Of a DNA stretch of 5,326 nucleotides, positions 1-5,308 are shown one piece after another. Made by a program: the position numbers and the translations under genes. The notes under the pieces are model-generated. The model made no database searches and was not told where the DNA came from. It was given only the letters and a program-made list of their open reading frames with translations. The DNA comes from Candidatus Woesearchaeota archaeon. Lineage in GTDB: Archaea > Nanobdellota > Nanobdellia > Woesearchaeales > UBA10107. The stretch spans positions 645 to 5,970 of the forward strand of contig DUFL01000059.1 of NCBI GenBank assembly GCA_013331965.1, in the 5' to 3' direction. Positions within the stretch are counted from its first letter, which is position 1. Every line of letters starts with the position of its first letter.

Positions 1-585
1 GATGTCCATGAAAATGGAGGAAATACAGGGAGCAAAGGCTGGCAAAATCCCTGGGATGAAAAAATCGCAAAAGAAGTCCTGCTTAGAACACATTGCACGG
101 CCATTTCTGCTCAGACTATCGCAAAATTGAATAAAAATGACCTTCCGAAAAAATATTTCGCAGTAGGAAGGGTTTTCAGGAATGAGGCGATGGACTGGAA
201 GCATCTGTTTGAGTTTGAGCAGGTTGAAGGAATAGTCGTAGATGAAAATGTGAATTTCAGGCACTTGCTTGGATATCTGAAGCAATTCTTCCGTAAAATG
301 GGATTTGAAAAGGTAAGAATAAGGCCTTCCCATTTCCCATACACTGAACCAAGCGCGGAAGTTGAGGTCTATAATCCTGTAAAAAAAGAATGGATAGAGC
401 TTGGAGGAGCTGGCATATTCAGGCCGGAAGTGAGCAAAACTTTGCTCGGAACTGAAATTCCGGTTCTGGCATGGGGGTTTGGGCTGGCAAGGACCATCAG
501 TGAATACTGGGATCTGCGGGACATAAGGGATGTTTACAAGAATGACCTAGATCAATTAAGAAATATGAAATTATTCATGAGATAA
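1..585 (+). CDS. pheS: Phenylalanyl-tRNA synthetase alpha subunit, 3' part (5' end outside window)
   Basis: This is the catalytic subunit of the cytoplasmic alpha2-beta2 enzyme that charges tRNA-Phe with phenylalanine using ATP. Frame 1 is open from base 1, so the 194 visible residues are the C-terminal part of the class II catalytic domain; whole archaeal PheS is about 500 residues. Visible motifs, numbered from base 1, are LLRTHCTAIS (27-36), motif 2 around VFRNE with the downstream HLFEFEQVEG (58-77), the phenylalanine-pocket stretch FPYTEPSAE (112-120), GGAGIFRPEV (135-144), motif 3 AWGFGLAR (157-164), and the C-terminal DIRDVYKNDLDQLR. A TTG at 127 is not a start, because strong homology runs upstream of it. 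One small oddity is Cys32, where I recall Thr as usual (RTHT). The TAA stop lies one base before pheT, so the genes are surely co-transcribed. Identification is near certain. Confidence 0.97.
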   Translation, partial: DVHENGGNTGSKGWQNPWDEKIAKEVLLRTHCTAISAQTIAKLNKNDLPKKYFAVGRVFRNEAMDWKHLFEFEQVEGIVVDENVNFRHLLGYLKQFFRKMGFEKVRIRPSHFPYTEPSAEVEVYNPVKKEWIELGGAGIFRPEVSKTLLGTEIPVLAWGFGLARTISEYWDLRDIRDVYKNDLDQLRNMKLFMR

Positions 586-586
586 A

Positions 587-2242
587 ATGACAGCCGTAGA
601 AATAAACAGAAGGGTGCTGGAGAAAGCCATTGAAAAGAAGTTATCAGACAAAGATATAAAAGAAAATATATCCATGTTTGGAACTCCTGTCGATAAGATA
701 GAAGATAATAAGATTTTTATTGATGTCGCTCCAAACAGGCCGGATTTGCTTAGCGATTATGGATTTGGAAGAGCTTTTGCTTCTTATCTTGGGATTAAAA
801 AGGGATTGAAAAGATATTATGTCAATAAATCATATGGAAAAGTAATTGTTGAAGGCTCTGTTGCAGAAGTGAGGCCTCAGATTGTGTGTGCTGTTGTTAA
901 AGGCCTGAAATTTGACAGTGAAATGATTAAAGAAGTAATTAAAATCCAGGAAAAACTTCATATAACATACGGAAGAAACAGGAGAAGATGCGCGATTGGA
1001 ATCTATCCGCTGGAAAAAATAAGTTTCCCTGTAAAATATGCTGCAAAGAAACCTCCGGAAATCAGATTCAGGCCCTTAGAAAGTCCGAGGATCATGAGCG
1101 GTGCTGAAATTCTTGATTATCATCCTGCAGGAAAAGAATACAAAGCTCTGCTTGAAAATGCAAAAACATACCCTGTTTTAATTGATTCTAAAGAGAAAAT
1201 ACTCTCCATGCCGCCGATAATCAACTCCAATGATATCGGAAAGATAGAAGTAGAGACAAGTGATGTTTTTGTTGAATGCACAGGATTCGATGTTAATGTT
1301 CTGAAAAAATGCCTCAATATTGTTGTTTGTTCCCTGGCTGACTTGGGGGGAAAAATATATTCTGTTGATATTGAACACAGAGGGAAAAAGATTACAACAC
1401 CAGATTTAGAGCCTGAAAAGATGAAGATTGATATAAATTATGTGAATAGAAGACTCGGTCTTAATTTCAAGGAAAGCCAGATTTCAGTTCTTCTTGAAAA
1501 GATGGGATTTGGTTATTCAAATAAGGTTGTTTTGATTCCTGCATACAGGACAGATATTCTGCATCAGATAGATTTAGCAGAAGATATCGCAATAGCTTAT
1601 GGGTACAATAATTTCAAAGAAGAGATCCCATCGGTATCGACAATCGGAAAAGAAAATGGTCTTGAGCGATTCAAAAATAAAATCGCCGGCATACTGGTCG
1701 GAATGGGACTGGATGAAGTCAATTCGACTAATATAATCGAGAACGGGCTGCAGACTGAGAAAATGCTTCTTGATTTTAAGCCGGTAATGCTATTTAACTC
1801 TTTGAGTTCTGAATATAATTCTCTGAGGAATCTTGTTATGCCCGGCCTGATGAATGCCTTGCAGCAGAACAAAAATTCATCTTACCCTCAGAATATATTT
1901 GAAATCGGGCAGATATTCAAATGGGACAGCAAGAATAAAAATGAGACAGGGATTGCCGAAAATTCCAGAGTTGCTGTCGCTCTGTGCCATAAGCAGGCAG
2001 GATTTACTGAAATAAAACAGAAATTTGACAGGTTGATGAAACTAATTGGAGCTGATTATAAAGTAGAAGTTGCTGCTCATCCTTCGTTTATTCCTGGGAG
2101 GGTTGCCAGAGTATTTATTAATGGTGTCGGACTTGCTTATTTGGGAGAAATACACCCAAAAGTTCTGCACAATTTTGAACTGGATGTCCCCGTGGCTGCA
2201 TTTGAATTGAATCTGACTGAATTATTTGAAGAAATAATGTGA
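587..2242 (+). CDS. pheT: Phenylalanyl-tRNA synthetase beta subunit, archaeal short form
   Basis: This is the non-catalytic subunit of phenylalanyl-tRNA synthetase; in the family it supports the alpha subunit, binds tRNA and carries the editing site in the B3/4 domain. The 551 residues match the archaeal/eukaryotic size; bacterial PheT is about 800, with an added EMAP-like tRNA-binding domain and a C-terminal anticodon-binding domain. In order: an N-terminal domain with VAPNRPDLLS (47-56), a B3/4 region about 95-250 with YGRNRRRCAIGIYPLEKI (128-145) and PPIINSNDIGKIEVETSDVFVECTGFD (209-235), a B5 domain about 275-343 ending in IPAYRTDILHQIDLAEDIAIAYGYNN, and a class II-like core about 345-551 with LGEIHPKVL. 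The ATG at 587 starts one base after the pheS stop. It has only a weak upstream purine stretch, so coupled translation is likely. Its TGA directly abuts the stop of the opposing Nudix gene. Confidence 0.97.
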   Translation: MTAVEINRRVLEKAIEKKLSDKDIKENISMFGTPVDKIEDNKIFIDVAPNRPDLLSDYGFGRAFASYLGIKKGLKRYYVNKSYGKVIVEGSVAEVRPQIVCAVVKGLKFDSEMIKEVIKIQEKLHITYGRNRRRCAIGIYPLEKISFPVKYAAKKPPEIRFRPLESPRIMSGAEILDYHPAGKEYKALLENAKTYPVLIDSKEKILSMPPIINSNDIGKIEVETSDVFVECTGFDVNVLKKCLNIVVCSLADLGGKIYSVDIEHRGKKITTPDLEPEKMKIDINYVNRRLGLNFKESQISVLLEKMGFGYSNKVVLIPAYRTDILHQIDLAEDIAIAYGYNNFKEEIPSVSTIGKENGLERFKNKIAGILVGMGLDEVNSTNIIENGLQTEKMLLDFKPVMLFNSLSSEYNSLRNLVMPGLMNALQQNKNSSYPQNIFEIGQIFKWDSKNKNETGIAENSRVAVALCHKQAGFTEIKQKFDRLMKLIGADYKVEVAAHPSFIPGRVARVFINGVGLAYLGEIHPKVLHNFELDVPVAAFELNLTELFEEIM

Positions 2243-2677
2243 TTATTTATTCTTTAAATATGATTTAACAAATATTGCATAACTCTTAATTGTATTTTTC
2301 GGCATTGATCTGAAAAATTGGTATTGGCTGGCTTGGTTGTCTAATCTTATTGTGCCCGATATTTTTTTGGCGGAAACCACAACTGCCACATCATGGCGAT
2401 ATTTTTTAGATTTATTGATAAATTCAATCTCTCCTAAAATTCTGCTGGGTCTTATGCTCAGATTCAATTCTTCTTTAGCTATTCTTTTTGCCGCGGTATG
2501 CAATGATTCACCCATCAAGACTGTTCCCCCCGGAAGATGCCATTTTCCGCGATACGGATCTATATTTCTTTTTGTAAGAAGAACCCTGTCCTTGTTTTCG
2601 AGAACTAAGTCGACACAAAGTCTCGGCACTTTTGCATAAATGCCGGTAAAATCTCTGTTAGAAAGCTTTTTTACCAT
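2243..2677 (-). CDS. Nudix hydrolase with altered box, GDP-mannose mannosyl hydrolase-like
   Basis: This 144-residue single-domain Nudix protein should hydrolyse a nucleoside-diphosphate-linked substrate, probably in the cytoplasm (no signal peptide or membrane segment). The Nudix box is at residues 51-73. It keeps G51, E57, R65, E69 and E70, but the Glu of the usual R-E pair is Ile66 and the late Gly is Asn72. The upstream stretch VDLVLENKDRVLLTKRNIDP followed by GKWHLPGG (45-51) resembles GDP-mannose mannosyl hydrolases, which also lack some canonical acidic residues; this subfamily call is inference. The ATG at 2677 was chosen because it lies one base after the L14e stop and the Nudix fold begins soon after. 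The longer open frame up to 2836 is only a Lys/Arg-rich shadow of the L14e tail. No clear Shine-Dalgarno is seen, so translation is probably coupled to L14e. It is the last gene of the L34e-L14e operon and converges on pheT. Confidence 0.88.
   Translation of the reverse strand: MVKKLSNRDFTGIYAKVPRLCVDLVLENKDRVLLTKRNIDPYRGKWHLPGGTVLMGESLHTAAKRIAKEELNLSIRPSRILGEIEFINKSKKYRHDVAVVVSAKKISGTIRLDNQASQYQFFRSMPKNTIKSYAIFVKSYLKNK
2362..2368 (+). terminator. Candidate T-run terminator for pheST, inside the opposing Nudix gene
   Basis: A run of seven T on the plus strand lies about 120 bases past the pheT stop, preceded by a five-T run at 2295-2299. Archaeal RNA polymerase terminates at T-rich tracts without needing a hairpin. 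Because pheT and the Nudix gene have no spacer, any terminator must lie in the other gene's coding region. T-runs are common in this AT-rich DNA, so this is only a candidate. Confidence 0.2.
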
Positions 2678-2678
2678 T

Positions 2679-3053
2679 TTATTTCTTGACTTCTTTCTTT
2701 TTTGTCTCTTTAGCCGGCTTCTCTGCTTTCTTTTCTTCCTTATTCGGCAATTGCTCTTTTGCTGTTTTTTTATTTTGCATCCTTTTAGAAACGGGCTTCT
2801 CGGATTTCTTTTTTGGTTTTGTATTCCAAGTTTCAAGCTTTAATTTCTTGAATTCGGAAGCAACTTCTGCGTGAGATGCATTCTTCTTAATTTTAATAAC
2901 TTCATCGAGAGGCTCTAAATGCATTACGTTGCATTTTCTTCTTCTGACATTCCCGTCAATAAGAACGAACTTGCTGTCAATATTATCGACAACAACAGCT
3001 ACATTCCCGGCATCTCTGCCTGCCAATTTTACGCATACTCTTCCTATTTCCAT
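2679..3053 (-). CDS. rpl14e: 50S ribosomal protein L14e with long lysine-rich C-terminal tail
   Basis: This is a large-subunit ribosomal protein of archaea and eukaryotes. Residues 1-60 are typical: MEIGRVCVKLAGRDAG opens a KOW-type beta-barrel, followed by FVLIDGNVRRRKCNVMHLEPLDEVIKI. From about residue 78 to 124 comes a low-complexity Lys/Glu/Pro/Ala tail. Archaeal L14e is usually some 75-95 residues, so the tail is an addition. It is expected to be disordered and may contact rRNA or other ribosomal proteins (inference). The ATG at 3053 was preferred over an in-frame GTG at 3065, because the protein then begins just before the conserved EIGRVCV and has a GGAG (3063-3060) six bases upstream; the GTG would overlap that site. 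L34e lies 44 bases upstream and the Nudix ATG one base downstream, in one operon. Confidence 0.95.
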   Translation of the reverse strand: MEIGRVCVKLAGRDAGNVAVVVDNIDSKFVLIDGNVRRRKCNVMHLEPLDEVIKIKKNASHAEVASEFKKLKLETWNTKPKKKSEKPVSKRMQNKKTAKEQLPNKEEKKAEKPAKETKKKEVKK

Positions 3054-3097
3054 TTTAATCTCCACTCACAGGGGTAGTCGCCTGAGCCCCGAGAGAC
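3054..3097 (-). promoter_or_regulatory. L34e-L14e spacer with Shine-Dalgarno and possible sequestering hairpin
   Basis: On the minus strand this spacer is noticeably more GC-rich than its surroundings. GGGG at 3090-3087 can pair with CCCC at 3074-3071 across a 12-base loop. Outside it, UCUCU (3096-3092) can pair with GGAGA (3063-3059), which contains the L14e Shine-Dalgarno GGAG. The fold would thus hide the ribosome binding site. Ribosomal protein operons often use such structures for feedback control. The base pairing is seen in the sequence; the regulatory role is inference and the stems are short. Confidence 0.4.
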
Positions 3098-3385
3098 TTA
3101 TTTTGATGATAATGAAAGGATATTTCTGAACTTTCCGACAATTTTCTTTCTCATGCAGGTTGAGCAAAGAACCCCTCCGAATGGTCTTGAAGGTCTTTTC
3201 TTTGATATTGCGGTATTCTGCATCTTTCCGGGAAACCTTTGCGACATGCCCTTGAGATAGTCTCCGCAGTCAGCACACTGAGATTTCCCGGGCTTTCTTC
3301 TGTTATAGCGGGTAATTGTCTTTCCGCCGGCGAGATGTACCTGTTTCCTTGTAAACGTCCTTGATTTTCTTCTTCCTGACACCAT
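3098..3385 (-). CDS. rpl34e: 50S ribosomal protein L34e
   Basis: This 95-residue protein is a zinc-binding large-subunit ribosomal protein of archaea and eukaryotes. It shows the expected N-terminal SGRRKSRTFTRKQVHLAGGKTITRYNRRKPGK, one zinc pair C37-x2-C40 (CADC), the conserved KRPSRPFGGVLCSTCMRKK, and the second zinc pair C74-x2-C77. The length fits archaeal L34e. The ATG at 3385 was chosen because family homology starts there. The upstream in-frame start at 3445 would add 20 unrelated residues and run across the TATA element. No Shine-Dalgarno precedes the ATG and the TATA centre is about 26 bases away, so the mRNA is probably leaderless. It is the first gene of the L34e-L14e-Nudix operon. 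Confidence 0.95.
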   Translation of the reverse strand: MVSGRRKSRTFTRKQVHLAGGKTITRYNRRKPGKSQCADCGDYLKGMSQRFPGKMQNTAISKKRPSRPFGGVLCSTCMRKKIVGKFRNILSLSSK

Positions 3386-3407
3386 GTTTCGTTTGAAAAG
3401 GGAGGGC

Positions 3408-3415
3408 TTTAAATA
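3408..3415 (-). promoter_or_regulatory. TATA box for the L34e-L14e-Nudix operon
   Basis: The minus strand reads TATTTAAA here, a good archaeal TATA match. Its centre lies about 26 bases from the A of the L34e ATG. This is the usual TATA-to-start-site distance, so transcription should begin at or within a base or two of the start codon. The position supports both the start choice and a leaderless mRNA. Confidence 0.6.
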
Positions 3416-3460
3416 CCTTTCTAATGAAGCTGTAAAAGATACCACTATTAAAAGAGAAAC

Positions 3461-3469
3461 ATTTATAAG
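3461..3469 (+). promoter_or_regulatory. TATA box for the TFE gene
   Basis: ATTTATAAG on the plus strand, preceded by an A/G-rich stretch (AAAGAGAAAC) that could serve as the TFB recognition element. Transcription should start near 3490, leaving a leader of about 30 bases. No strong Shine-Dalgarno is seen in that leader. A weaker AATATA at 3484-3489 is an alternative that would give a leader of roughly 10 bases. Confidence 0.55.
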
Positions 3470-3495
3470 GGTGTTTTCCCAGAAATATACATTCT

Positions 3496-3522
3496 AGGCT
3501 ACAAATCTTAGAACAGGCTACA
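3496..3522 (+). repeat. Direct octamer repeat in the TFE leader
   Basis: AGGCTACA occurs at 3496-3503 and again at 3515-3522, a 19-base period, the second copy overlapping the A of the ATG. A short inverted pair TTCTA (3492-3496) and TAGAA (3509-3513) overlaps the first copy. The placement just after the predicted start site resembles a repressor site or a leader structure, but chance is quite possible. Confidence 0.3.
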
Positions 3523-4196
3523 TGGCACCAGAAGACGTTATTGCATCGGTTGTTGAGGATGTCGCAGGGCAGGATGTCCTTCCTCTACTTCATGTTCTTA
3601 AGGGCAAAAAAAATGTTTCAGAGTTCACAATAGCGGAAGAGCTCAAGGAAGAGATAAACACCATAAGAAACAAGCTTTACAGGCTGTATGACTTTAATCT
3701 CGTTGAATTTTCAAGAAAAAAAGACCAGAAAAAAGGGTGGTATATCTATTACTGGACCTTTGTTCCTTCAAGAATTCCAAGACTGTTGAGGGAGATAAAG
3801 AAAAAGAAGCTGGTCAGGCTGAAAGAAAAACTGAAGTCCGAACAGGGTTCTCACTTCTATGAATGCATGAATAAATGCATGAGGCTTACATTCGACAAGG
3901 CCATTGATTTTGAATTTAAATGCCCTGAATGCGGCTCCTTGATGAATCAGGAAGACAATGCGAAAAGAGTCGAGCATATCATAAGCGAGATTGAAACTTT
4001 AGAAAGGGATATTTCTGTTGTTGAGCCTGAATTTATAGCGGAAGAAGAGCAGGATATGATGGTGGAAGATGAAGTTAAAGATATTCCTAACTTAAAAGTC
4101 AAGGTTGTTCAGAAAGAAACAAAAGTCAAGATTAAAATGCCTGTTAAGAAAACCATTAAAACTAAACTTCCAGCCAGAAAGTCTAAAAAGAGATGA
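3522..4196 (+). CDS. tfe: Transcription factor E (TFE, alpha subunit) with C-terminal extension
   Basis: This is a basal transcription factor, the archaeal counterpart of TFIIE-alpha; the family helps open the promoter with TBP, TFB and RNA polymerase. Residues about 1-90 form the winged-helix domain, with FTIAEELKEEINTIRNKLYRLYDFNLVEFSRKKDQKKGWYIYYWTF as the diagnostic part. A lysine-rich linker helix (about 90-108) follows, then a zinc ribbon with ligands C115, C119, C134 and C137. The first pair is C-x3-C, whereas C-x2-C is usual; the total distance to the conserved TF is unchanged. Archaeal TFE is usually about 170-190 residues; this one has 224, with an acidic stretch (about 168-186) and a strongly basic end (about 192-224). 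The ATG at 3522 fits family homology. It is a single gene, divergent from the ribosomal operon, and its TGA abuts the stop of the eIF2B-like gene. Confidence 0.95.
   Translation: MAPEDVIASVVEDVAGQDVLPLLHVLKGKKNVSEFTIAEELKEEINTIRNKLYRLYDFNLVEFSRKKDQKKGWYIYYWTFVPSRIPRLLREIKKKKLVRLKEKLKSEQGSHFYECMNKCMRLTFDKAIDFEFKCPECGSLMNQEDNAKRVEHIISEIETLERDISVVEPEFIAEEEQDMMVEDEVKDIPNLKVKVVQKETKVKIKMPVKKTIKTKLPARKSKKR
3861..3884 (+). repeat. 12-nt tandem repeat encoding the first TFE zinc knuckle
   Basis: Two adjacent 12-base units share AATGCATGA (3862-3870 and 3874-3882). They translate as ECMN and KCMR, placing the two cysteines four residues apart. The repeat is imperfect and short. It may record a small duplication or slippage that produced the C-x3-C spacing, or it may be chance. 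Confidence 0.4.
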
Positions 4197-5051
4197 TTAC
4201 ATCATCCAAGGGTTGTTCTTTTTCAATTCAAATATCAACTGGTGCGGCTTGTAAATCCCTGTTTCTGAAATTATACCTGTAATCAGCCAAGGATGTATTT
4301 TTTCGAATCCGTAATTCAGCACAGTAACTGCTTTCGGGGGTTTTGACCATATTTCTCCCTGCGGTCTTAGTAATTTATTTTTATCAAATTCACTTGCAGC
4401 TTCTTTGCTGTATTTCCATGTATCTGCACAGATATAGACGGGAACGTCAAATCTTTCCGCGACATCCGCAATCAATTCAGAACCTATTCTTCCATAGACC
4501 TGCCCGTTCTCTGATATTATATTCGCACCCATCAAAACAATATCTGATCTTTTCATGGCCTGTCTTATGGCCAAATCCGCATAATATTTGACAGGAATCT
4601 TGTTTTTTGCTAATGCTATTGCAAACAATCTTCCTTCCATATGCGGCTTTTCTTCGGTGCAATGAACTTCAAAACTAACTCCTTCTTTTTTTGCCTTGGT
4701 TAAGATGTTCAATACTGATTCTGAGAACCCGTGGACATAGACGACCATGCCTTTCTTTATCTTTTTAGAGCCGATAGATGATATCTGTGCTGATGAACTT
4801 GAAACATGACTTATTGCTTCATCAATTCTATGGAGAATATCTGCTTTGGTCGTATTTATATTTCCTTTTCTGATATTATGAGAAATATAATGCACCGCGT
4901 TTCTTGCTACGGCTTTTGCGGGGATTCCTTTCAGAATCTTCTGTTTCTGAAAATGAAGTTTTTTTAATAAATCGCTTGATTCTTTTGCTCTTGAGCTTAA
5001 CACTGTTTTTTTAAAAGACAAAAGTATTTTTTTAGCGAGAATATTTGACAT
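4197..5051 (-). CDS. eIF2B alpha/beta/delta family protein (ribose-1,5-bisphosphate isomerase-like), catalytic residues replaced
   Basis: This 284-residue protein belongs to the family of eIF2B regulatory subunits, methylthioribose-1-phosphate isomerase and archaeal ribose-1,5-bisphosphate isomerase. An N-terminal helical domain (about 1-85) precedes the Rossmann-like domain, with KKGMVVYVHGFSESVLNIL (99-117), EVHCTEEKPHMEGR (128-141), DIVLMGANIISENGQVYGRIGS (170-191), VPVYICADTWKY (203-214) and the terminal ITGIISETGIYKP. Known isomerases use a Cys in the T-H-C-x-S loop and an Asp in the GAD motif. Here these positions read Gly108 (VHGFS) and Asn177 (GAN). The fold is clear, but isomerase activity is doubtful. 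It could be a regulatory sugar-phosphate or nucleotide sensor, or bind aIF2. The ATG at 5051 is seven bases after the stop of the 70-residue gene, with a loosely placed purine-rich stretch upstream. The two form an operon converging on TFE. Confidence 0.88.
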   Translation of the reverse strand: MSNILAKKILLSFKKTVLSSRAKESSDLLKKLHFQKQKILKGIPAKAVARNAVHYISHNIRKGNINTTKADILHRIDEAISHVSSSSAQISSIGSKKIKKGMVVYVHGFSESVLNILTKAKKEGVSFEVHCTEEKPHMEGRLFAIALAKNKIPVKYYADLAIRQAMKRSDIVLMGANIISENGQVYGRIGSELIADVAERFDVPVYICADTWKYSKEAASEFDKNKLLRPQGEIWSKPPKAVTVLNYGFEKIHPWLITGIISETGIYKPHQLIFELKKNNPWMM

Positions 5052-5058
5052 CTTAAGA

Positions 5059-5271
5059 TTATCTCTTCCTTGAGAGTCTCTTCATTATTGATTTTTCTTC
5101 CCTTTCAATCTGCTGCTCTTCGCTGGCAATTTTCAATGCTATTCTTTCAATGTTGTAGTCGATTTTTAACAATCTTCTTTCCATTAAAACTAAGAATCTT
5201 AAGCTGTAAACAATTGCAGCTAACGTAGCCACAATGACTGCAAGTATAACTCCTTCCAAACTCAATGCCAT
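5059..5271 (-). CDS. Small membrane-anchored coiled-coil protein of unknown function
   Basis: I do not recognise this 70-residue protein. Residues about 4-30 are hydrophobic (GVILAVIVATLAAIVYSLRFLVLM) and form one transmembrane helix. After it comes a charged helix with a clear heptad pattern: L34, I41, I48, I55 and I62 at one core position, with I37 and I44 at the other. A coiled coil of about 30 residues is therefore expected, probably with the basic C-terminus (KRLSRKR) in the cytoplasm by the positive-inside rule. The coding status is well supported by a strong Shine-Dalgarno six bases before the ATG at 5271, a TATA element, and tight linkage to the eIF2B-like gene seven bases downstream. 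It may be an oligomeric membrane anchor; a role with its neighbour is inference only. Confidence 0.8.
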   Translation of the reverse strand: MALSLEGVILAVIVATLAAIVYSLRFLVLMERRLLKIDYNIERIALKIASEEQQIEREEKSIMKRLSRKR

Positions 5272-5277
5272 TTTAAT

Positions 5278-5285
5278 ACCTCTCC
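5278..5285 (-). promoter_or_regulatory. Strong Shine-Dalgarno of the 70-residue membrane protein
   Basis: GGAGAGGT on the minus strand sits six bases (ATTAAA) before the ATG at 5271. It is the best ribosome binding site in the window and fixes the start of this small gene. Confidence 0.75.
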
Positions 5286-5308
5286 AGATACGAATAAAGA
5301 ACGCTGGG

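Noticed and set aside
127..585. TTG at 127 as the start of a short pheS
   Set aside because: Conserved PheS sequence, including the LLRTH motif, continues upstream in frame to base 1.
2678..2836. N-terminal extension of the Nudix protein by 53 Lys/Arg-rich residues
   Set aside because: It is the out-of-frame reading of the lysine-rich L14e tail. The ATG at 2677, one base after the L14e stop, gives a normal-sized Nudix protein.
2640..2874. Hydrophobic, Phe/Leu-rich plus-strand open frames that look like membrane proteins
   Set aside because: They are the reverse complement of the lysine-rich L14e tail, whose AAA/AAG and GAA codons read as Phe and Leu on the other strand.
3104..3130. C/D-box-like TGATGA and CTGA on the plus strand at the end of L34e
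   Set aside because: There is no second box pair and the stretch is explained by the L34e coding frame; short boxes like these occur by chance.
3386..3445. Longer L34e starting at 3445
   Set aside because: The extra 20 residues show no family similarity and the DNA contains the TATA element that fits the ATG at 3385.
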